Assembly: GCA_046350655.1 (NCBI GenBank) | Contig: JAXMAB010000004.1 | Span: forward strand, 62,001-126,000 | Reading direction: 5' to 3' | Length of the DNA stretch: 64,000 nucleotides | Source of the DNA: JAEUHO01 sp046350655 | GTDB taxonomy: Bacteria > Planctomycetota > PLA2 > JAEUHO01 | Shown here: one piece after another, positions 58,755 through 64,000 of the stretch | Layout: each line of letters starts with the position of its first letter | Numbering within the stretch: the stretch's first letter is position 1 | The notes under the pieces: model-generated | The model's database searches: none | Told to the model about the DNA's origin: nothing | The model's input: the letters and a program-made list of their open reading frames with translations, nothing else | Translations under genes and position numbers: made by a program

Positions 58755-59888
58755 TCACTTCGTGGCCGGCGTCAGCTCGAGGTCGTCGAACGCGGTGACC
58801 GCGTCGAGCGACGTCGCGAGGCCCGACCACCCGGCCGTGAACGTCGCGTCCTCGGCCGTGACCGTCTTGTCGCCGAAGGTCACGGAAAGGGCCTTGCCGA
58901 CCGCGGAGGCCTTGAGCGTGAACCACGTCTGGAGCTTCGGCGACTTGATCGACGCCGTCGCGAGGACCTTCGACTCGCCGCGCTCCATCTTCACGATCGA
59001 GAGGGTCTGCGCGACGCCGTCCACGCGGGCCATGTAGTAGTTCCGCCGGTCCTTGGCGCGCAGCACGAGCGCGGCCGACGCCGACTTCTCGCCCTTCATG
59101 AGCAGGAACCGCACCTGCGCGGAGGCGTCGCCGTAGACGCGACCGTCCGCGACGATCAGGCCGATGCAGTCGCCGAGGAGCTCCACGCCCTGCGTGATCA
59201 CCTTGTTCCCCTTCACCTCGTTGTCGTCGGTGACCTCCCAGTAGCCCGTCACCTCGAGGAACTGCGCGGGGCGCGACTCACCCTCGGGCAGCGTCTGGAA
59301 ATCGAGCTTCAGCGGACGGGCCTCCCCGCGACCCTCGGGCTTCGGGACCTTGACCGCGTTCTCCTCCTCGAGCGCGGCCTGCGCCAGCGCGTCGGCCTTC
59401 GTCGCGTCGACCGCGACCATGGTGAACGTCATCCGCTTGCCCTGCCGCTCGATCACCATCTCGACCTTCATGCCCGGGTCGATCTTGTCGGCGATGGGCT
59501 TCGTCTTCTCCTTCATGAACTTGCTGAACGACTCGTCGTCGGTCGGCAGGTCCTTCGCGTCCGGGATCGGCTCGCCGAAGAACGTGATCGGCACGTCGCC
59601 GACCTGGATGCCCGCGCGGTCGGCCGGGCCGTCGGGCGTGACCGCCGAGACGACGAGGCCCTTCTCGACGGTGATCCCGGCGGCGGCGCGGTCCTCGGCC
59701 GACATCCGCTGCGCGAGGCCCCACTGGATGCACACGTAGCCGCGCGTCTTGTTGCGCTCGGCCGACGGGTCCGGCTTCTCCTCGGGCTTGCCGGGGTTCG
59801 GCGCGTCCTCGGCGCGGGCGCGCGAGGCGACGGTCGGGACGGCGAGCAGGGCGGCGAGGCAGGCGGCGACGAAGGCGGGGGCGCGCAT
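58755..59888 (-). CDS. Exported PDZ-domain protein with LamG/DUF1080-like sandwich
   Basis: 377 residues. Signal peptide (FVAACLAALLAVPTVASRARA), a PDZ domain (residues 65-155: LVVSAVTPDGPADRAGIQVGD, MVIERQGKRMTFTM) and a C-terminal concanavalin-like sandwich (LEVTGYWEVTDDNEVKGN, ALVLRAKDRRNYYMARVDG, TAFDDLEL) similar to DUF1080/3-keto-disaccharide hydrolase folds. No protease catalytic triad is present. ATG 59888 has GGAG upstream. It may bind glycans or peptide ends at the surface. Confidence 0.8.
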   Translation of the reverse strand: MRAPAFVAACLAALLAVPTVASRARAEDAPNPGKPEEKPDPSAERNKTRGYVCIQWGLAQRMSAEDRAAAGITVEKGLVVSAVTPDGPADRAGIQVGDVPITFFGEPIPDAKDLPTDDESFSKFMKEKTKPIADKIDPGMKVEMVIERQGKRMTFTMVAVDATKADALAQAALEEENAVKVPKPEGRGEARPLKLDFQTLPEGESRPAQFLEVTGYWEVTDDNEVKGNKVITQGVELLGDCIGLIVADGRVYGDASAQVRFLLMKGEKSASAALVLRAKDRRNYYMARVDGVAQTLSIVKMERGESKVLATASIKSPKLQTWFTLKASAVGKALSVTFGDKTVTAEDATFTAGWSGLATSLDAVTAFDDLELTPATK

Positions 59889-59963
59889 GGCGGTCTCCAG
59901 GGACCCCGTCAGTCTGCCCGCGGGGGCGGGCCGCGCATCCTGGCGGCACGACCGGCCCCGGGG

Positions 59964-60860
59964 TCAGGGCCTCCGGCGCACGTGCCGGTCGAGCACGTCC
60001 CGCACGTCCTCGACGTAGGCCGGCGTCGTGCCGCAGCACCCGCCGACCCAGCGCGCGCCGCGCGCGACCCACCGCTCGACGGCCGCGCGATAGGCCGCCC
60101 GGTCGGCCCCGCACCCGGGCTCGAACCGCCAGCCCGCGACGTCGTCGGGCGTCCCGAGGCCGTTCGCGTACACCCCCGCGGGCACGTCGCCGGCCGCGGC
60201 CACGATCGCGTCGAGGGCCTCGCTCGCGACGTCGATCGGGCAGCAGTTGACGAGGATCGCCAGCGGCCGGAGGGGGCGCACCGCCGCGACCGCCTCCGCG
60301 AGCGGCTCGCCCGAGCGCACGCGCCCGCCCGCGACGCACGTGAACGCGACGGCGGCGGGCAGGCGCGCGGCCGCGCACGCGCCGAGCGCGGCCACCGCCT
60401 CGCGCACCGTGTTCATCGTCTCGACCATCGCGAGGTCGGCCCCCGCGGCCACGAGGTCGCCGACGCGTTGCCCGTGCTCGGCGCGCAGCGTCGCCTCGTC
60501 GGGCACGAGGTCCGGCCGGAAGCAGTCCTCGATCGGCGCGACCGACCCCGCGACCACGACCCGCCGTCCCGGCGCGGCCGCCGCCACGCCCTCGCGCGCG
60601 AGCCGGACCGCCGTGCGCACGAGCGCCCGCGCCCCCCGCGGGTCGAGCCCCGCGCGCGCGAGCGTCCGCCGCAGCGTGCGGAACGTGTTCGCCGTCACGA
60701 CGTCGGCCCCGGCCCGCACGTGGTCGCGATGCACCTCGCGCACGAGGTCCGGGGCCTCGAGCAGGGCCGCCGCCGACCACAGCGGGAGCGGCGTCGCGGC
60801 CCCGCGCCGCTCGAGCTCGGTGCCGCACGCCCCCGACAACACGACGAACGGGCCGTTCAC
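59964..60860 (-). CDS. Homocysteine S-methyltransferase family protein
   Basis: 298 residues. Conserved start VLSGACGTELERRG, the ADVVTANTFR segment, and the three zinc cysteines (VNCCP; GGCCGT near the end). The family transfers a methyl group from S-methylmethionine, betaine or a similar donor to homocysteine. The size and lack of a cobalamin domain fit the MmuM/BHMT-like branch. GTG 60860 has GGAG upstream. Divergent from a TauE/SafE-like gene with 36 bp between. Confidence 0.88.
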   Translation of the reverse strand: MNGPFVVLSGACGTELERRGAATPLPLWSAAALLEAPDLVREVHRDHVRAGADVVTANTFRTLRRTLARAGLDPRGARALVRTAVRLAREGVAAAAPGRRVVVAGSVAPIEDCFRPDLVPDEATLRAEHGQRVGDLVAAGADLAMVETMNTVREAVAALGACAAARLPAAVAFTCVAGGRVRSGEPLAEAVAAVRPLRPLAILVNCCPIDVASEALDAIVAAAGDVPAGVYANGLGTPDDVAGWRFEPGCGADRAAYRAAVERWVARGARWVGGCCGTTPAYVEDVRDVLDRHVRRRP

Positions 60861-60896
60861 GGCGTCGCTCCGGTAGAACGGGGCGCGGAGGGCTCC

Positions 60897-61253
60897 ATGG
60901 ACGTCGTGATCCTGATCGCGGTGGGCCTCGCGGCCGGCGTGCTGGGCGCGGTCTGCGGGGTGGGTGGGGGCGTCATCGTCGTGCCGGCCCTGCTCTGGCT
61001 CAAGGGCGTCGACATGAGGCTCGCCGTCGGGACGTCGCTCGCCTACATCGTCCCGACCGCCGCCTGGGCCGTCGTCCGCAAGGCGCCGTCCGGCCAGGTC
61101 GACTTCAAGCTCGCGGCGCTCCTCGCCGTGGGCGGCGTGGTCGGCGCGACGCTCGGCTCGTGGCTCGCCGACGCGCTGCCCGTCGTCTGGATCAAGCGCG
61201 CGTTCGCGGCGTTCCTCGTGATCGTCGCGGTGCAGCTGGTCCGCGACGCGTAA
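60897..61253 (+). CDS. Half-size TauE/SafE-type membrane protein
   Basis: 118 residues with four helices. GVLGAVCGVGGGVIVVPALLW and AVGTSLAYIVPTAAWAVV are the N-terminal repeat of the TauE/SafE sulfite/anion exporter family, whose members normally have two such repeats (about 250 residues). The reading frame is short but clean, with RBS GGAGGG before ATG 60897 and a normal stop, so this looks like a genuine single-repeat form that would have to dimerise. Confidence 0.8.
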   Translation: MDVVILIAVGLAAGVLGAVCGVGGGVIVVPALLWLKGVDMRLAVGTSLAYIVPTAAWAVVRKAPSGQVDFKLAALLAVGGVVGATLGSWLADALPVVWIKRAFAAFLVIVAVQLVRDA

Positions 61254-61291
61254 CCGCCCACGGCGCGATCTCCTGGGACGCCGTCCCCTCC

Positions 61292-61333
61292 CGGGACCGC
61301 GAGGCCCGGTGGCCGGCGGGCCTCGCGGTCCCG
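61292..61333 (+). terminator. Strong GC hairpin after the TauE/SafE gene
   Basis: CGGGACCGCGAGGCCCG pairs with CGGGCCTCGCGGTCCCG around GTGGCCGG, a 17-bp perfect arm. It lies between two convergent genes. There is no T-run, so the terminator role is by position. Same family as 34612-34657. Confidence 0.65.
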
Positions 61334-61379
61334 AACCCTGGCTCGTTTCGTGGGGGCCGTGGGGACGGGGCGGGCGCCG

Positions 61380-62957
61380 TCAGCGGACCAGCGGCCAGTC
61401 CGCCCAGCCGGCCGGCGAGACGACGTCGTCGTCGAGGATCGTGCGGATCGACGTGCCCGACGGGTCGCAGGAACGGATGCGGAAGTCGCCGTCCGCGACG
61501 TCGCCCTCGGTCCAGACGTACCGCGTGCCGTCCGTCGCCCAGCCGATGTCGGTGACCCAGCCGGCGCCGGGCAGGGCGGTGACCTGCTCGAGGCCGTTGC
61601 CGTCGGCCCCGACGAGGAACAGGTCGTGGGCGCCGGTCGCGCCCGGGCGCGCGCGGTAGGCGATGCGCGTGCCGTCGGGCGACCAGTGCCAGCCCGAGTC
61701 CACGACGTTGCCGTCGGTGTCGGAGACCTGCGGCGAGAGGAGCGCGGGCGTCGCGCCGGGCGCGTCGAGGACCGCGAACAGGCGGAAGTGGTCGGGATCG
61801 ATGACGTCCTCGGTGCCGGCGACGTACGCGAGCCGGCCGCCGACGGGCGCCCACCGCAGGCCGAACCACGCGACGCCGTCGCCCGGGGCGATGGCGAGGG
61901 TGCGCGGCGTCGACCCGTCGGGTGCGACCGTGTGGACGTCCGTCCCGCCGACGACGTAGGCGATCCGCGCGCCGTCGGGGCTCCACGTGGTGATCCAGGC
62001 GGAGAGGAGCTCCGCGGCGCCGGACACGGCGACGGGCGCGCCGCCCGCGGCGGGCATCACCCAGAGCTGCGCGCCGCTGCCGCTGCGCGCGCCGAAGAGC
62101 TGCGGGGCCGTCGGCGACCACTGGAACGCGTAGACGTCGGTCGTGGGCCCGGAGGCCGGGAGGACCTTCACGAGCCCGGTGCCGTCGGCCTTCACGGTCC
62201 ACAGCTCGAGGACCTCGTCCGTGTCCTTGTCGGCGAGGAACGCGACGCGCTGGCTGTCGTACGACCAGATCGTGTTGCCGCCGAAGCCGTCGGCGCCGTT
62301 GGGGCTGTTCCACGAGACGCTGCCGCCCGCGACGAGCGTGCCCGACACCTTCGTGCGGCCCGCGCCGTCGGCGCCGACGACCCAGAGCGAGACGGCCCCG
62401 TTGGGCTGCGTGCCGGCGACCTGGCCGCCGTAGGCCAGCTTCGTCGAGTCGGGTGACCAGTAGGGCTCGGCGATGCCCATCACGTGCTCGACGCCGGAGA
62501 CTTGGACGGCGAGGCCCGCGCCGTTCCAGACCCACAGTTCGTCGGTGTCGAGGGCGTCGTCGACGAGATCGGCGACGAACGCGAGGCGCGTCCCGTCGGG
62601 GGACCACTTCGGGTAGGAGACGTAGGTGCCGGGCGTCGGGGCCGGGGTCACCGGGACGGGCACGCCGTCGGCCAACGCGACCACGTACATGCGGTCGTCG
62701 CCCGCGGCGTCCTCGGACACGAAGGCGACGCGGGTGCGGTCGGGGCTCCACGCGTAGCGGTTCGAGCCGGGCACGCCGCCGTCGATCCGGACGAGGCCCT
62801 CGCCGCGCAGGCCGCCGCCGAGGAGGCGCGGCGCCTCGCCGGCCGTGCTCACGGCGACGATCACGTCGATGGGCGGGTTCGTCGCGCCGCCCGAGCCGCA
62901 GCCGACGAGGAGCGCGCCGGCGAGCCCGGTGGCCAGGGAACGAATCGGGGTGCGCAT
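61380..62957 (-). CDS. PD40/TolB-like beta-propeller lipoprotein
   Basis: 525 residues. Lipobox ALLVGC, then repeated WSPDGTRLAF / WSPDSTKLAY / WSPDGARIAY units, the WD40-like PD40 signature, giving about seven to nine blades. Such exported propellers bind peptides or glycans at the surface or, as in TolB, take part in envelope complexes. No Pal or Tol genes are near. ATG 62957 has GGAGG upstream. Confidence 0.85.
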   Translation of the reverse strand: MRTPIRSLATGLAGALLVGCGSGGATNPPIDVIVAVSTAGEAPRLLGGGLRGEGLVRIDGGVPGSNRYAWSPDRTRVAFVSEDAAGDDRMYVVALADGVPVPVTPAPTPGTYVSYPKWSPDGTRLAFVADLVDDALDTDELWVWNGAGLAVQVSGVEHVMGIAEPYWSPDSTKLAYGGQVAGTQPNGAVSLWVVGADGAGRTKVSGTLVAGGSVSWNSPNGADGFGGNTIWSYDSQRVAFLADKDTDEVLELWTVKADGTGLVKVLPASGPTTDVYAFQWSPTAPQLFGARSGSGAQLWVMPAAGGAPVAVSGAAELLSAWITTWSPDGARIAYVVGGTDVHTVAPDGSTPRTLAIAPGDGVAWFGLRWAPVGGRLAYVAGTEDVIDPDHFRLFAVLDAPGATPALLSPQVSDTDGNVVDSGWHWSPDGTRIAYRARPGATGAHDLFLVGADGNGLEQVTALPGAGWVTDIGWATDGTRYVWTEGDVADGDFRIRSCDPSGTSIRTILDDDVVSPAGWADWPLVR

Positions 62958-63069
62958 CGCGTCGCCTCCACGGCCCGGCGGGTGCCGGGTGCCGTGGGGG
63001 GGATGCGCGACCGGGGGGGAGGCTTGCCTCCGCCCCCGGTCCCGCGCGTCGGATCCCCCGCCCGTGCGG

Positions 63070-64000
63070 CTACTTCTTCGCGCCCTTCGGGGCCGCGACC
63101 GGCTTCGGCGCCGGCGCCTTCGCGGCCGGCTTCGCCGTGGTACTGGCAGCGGGCTTCGCGGTGGCACCGGCGGCGGGCTTGGCCGTGACACCGGCGGCGG
63201 GCTTCGCGGCGGGCTTGGCAGCCGGGGCCGCCGGGGGCGTGGCGACGCCGGACATCGCGCGGACCTTCGCGAGGAGGTCGTCGGTCATCCGCTCGAGGTC
63301 CCACTCGGCCTTCCAGCGCCACTCCGCGGCCGCGACCTTGTCGTCGAGGGCCTGCGGCCACGAGTCGACGATGGCCTGCCGGCGCGGGTCGGGCTTGAAC
63401 GTGATCTTCACGCCCGGGATCCGCCGCGCGACCGCGGCCGCGATCTCGTCGGCGCGCGGGCTCATGGCCGCGATGTTGAACATGCGGTGCTTGAGCTGTT
63501 TCGCGGGCGCTTCCGCGAGGTCCACGAGCGCGCGGAGCGCGTCGGGCATGTACATCAGCGGGATCGTCGTGTCGGCGCGCACGAACGCCTCGTAGGCGCC
63601 CTTGCGCACGCCGTCGAAGTACATGTAGTTGACGTAGTCGCTCGTGCCGCCGCCCGGCTCGACGGCCGAGATGAGGCCCGGGAAGCGCACGCCGCGGAAG
63701 TCGAGGCCCCACTTCGTCGCGTAGTACTCGCCGAGCAGCTCGCCGGCGACCTTCGTGACGCCGTACATGGTCGTCGGCCGCATCGAGACGTCGTTGCCGA
63801 CCGGGTTGTCGAGGCCCGGGCCGAACGCCGCGATCGTGCTCGTGAAGATCACCTGCTTCGTCCCGAGGACGCGGGCGGCCTCGAGGACGTACCGGGTCCC
63901 CTCCATGTTCACGGCGTAGGCGCGGAACGGGATCCGCTCGCCGGTCGCCGAGAGGATCGCGGCGAGGTGGAAGATCGAGTCCGGCTTGGACGCCTTCACG
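63070..64000 (-). CDS. NAD-dependent epimerase, L-threonine 3-dehydrogenase-like (N-terminus beyond window)
   Basis: The visible part starts inside the Rossmann domain and includes IFHLAAILSATGE, VIFTSTIAAFGP, the catalytic MYGVTKVAGE (YxxxK) and RFPGLISAVEPGGGTSDY. These last two segments fit SDR-type L-threonine 3-dehydrogenase, which oxidises threonine to 2-amino-3-ketobutyrate. The C-terminal 60 residues are an Ala/Pro/Lys tail of KPAA repeats that the enzyme family lacks. The start codon and nucleotide-binding loop lie right of the window. Confidence 0.82.
   Translation of the reverse strand, partial: VKASKPDSIFHLAAILSATGERIPFRAYAVNMEGTRYVLEAARVLGTKQVIFTSTIAAFGPGLDNPVGNDVSMRPTTMYGVTKVAGELLGEYYATKWGLDFRGVRFPGLISAVEPGGGTSDYVNYMYFDGVRKGAYEAFVRADTTIPLMYMPDALRALVDLAEAPAKQLKHRMFNIAAMSPRADEIAAAVARRIPGVKITFKPDPRRQAIVDSWPQALDDKVAAAEWRWKAEWDLERMTDDLLAKVRAMSGVATPPAAPAAKPAAKPAAGVTAKPAAGATAKPAASTTAKPAAKAPAPKPVAAPKGAKK

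Overview
The window is a very GC-rich bacterial chromosome segment (roughly three quarters G+C by eye) with about fifty real genes. The gene content suggests a Planctomycetota-like bacterium, though Myxococcota cannot be excluded. The pointers are a giant alpha-2-macroglobulin-like protein with TPRs, VIT-VWA, DUF1573, DUF2330, secreted PASTA and carboxypeptidase-regulatory-like proteins, a FabL-type enoyl reductase, a group III-like phosphofructokinase and a TonB-dependent receptor. Almost every long open frame opposite or out of frame with these genes is a GC-driven shadow.

1-9441 is a decayed prophage or phage-derived island ending at a tRNA-Ser(GCU) gene (9352-9441, minus). It holds an HNH nuclease, a ParB-fused DNA methyltransferase, a stand-alone Clp-N protein, terminase small subunit, an N-terminal stub of terminase large subunit joined directly to the last part of a tail-type protein, two lipoproteins plus a holin-like protein, a large secreted protein of unusual base composition, and a frameshifted tyrosine recombinase next to the tRNA. 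The portal, capsid and most tail genes are missing, so the element cannot make particles. Its left end lies at or beyond the window start.

9442-19706 is host chromosome: DUF2330 protein, a lipoprotein, a large internally duplicated exported protein divergent from a TonB-dependent receptor, and a ureidoglycolate-lyase-like/B3-B4 fusion coupled to a small membrane protein. 19854-21374 is an IS110-family (IS1111-type) insertion sequence with 11-bp inverted repeats and about 310 bp of structured noncoding DNA downstream of the transposase. 21775-34471 holds a TPR/Arg-rich/DUF2325 gene (apparent frameshift), pepP, an amino-acid ABC binding protein and permease without ATPase, a DMT transporter, a LysR regulator, a DUF1573/carboxypeptidase-regulatory operon, fabL and a diguanylate cyclase.

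34484-42681 is rich in dispersed palindromic repeats around VIT-VWA, PASTA, SprT-like and beta-propeller genes. 42682-64000 carries a kinase-fold protein with degenerate motifs, a degenerate GGDEF protein, the 2,747-residue macroglobulin-like protein, a membrane glycosyltransferase, pfkA, a PHP phosphoesterase coupled to psd, small membrane proteins, a PDZ protein, a homocysteine methyltransferase, a half-size TauE/SafE protein, a PD40 propeller lipoprotein and a threonine-dehydrogenase-like epimerase cut by the window end.

Two genome-level patterns stand out. First, several families of hairpin repeats keep a fixed centre while their arms change in a compensatory way. Second, a TAnnnT (-10-like) hexamer sits 6-10 nt before the start codon of about nine genes, which suggests frequent leaderless mRNAs.
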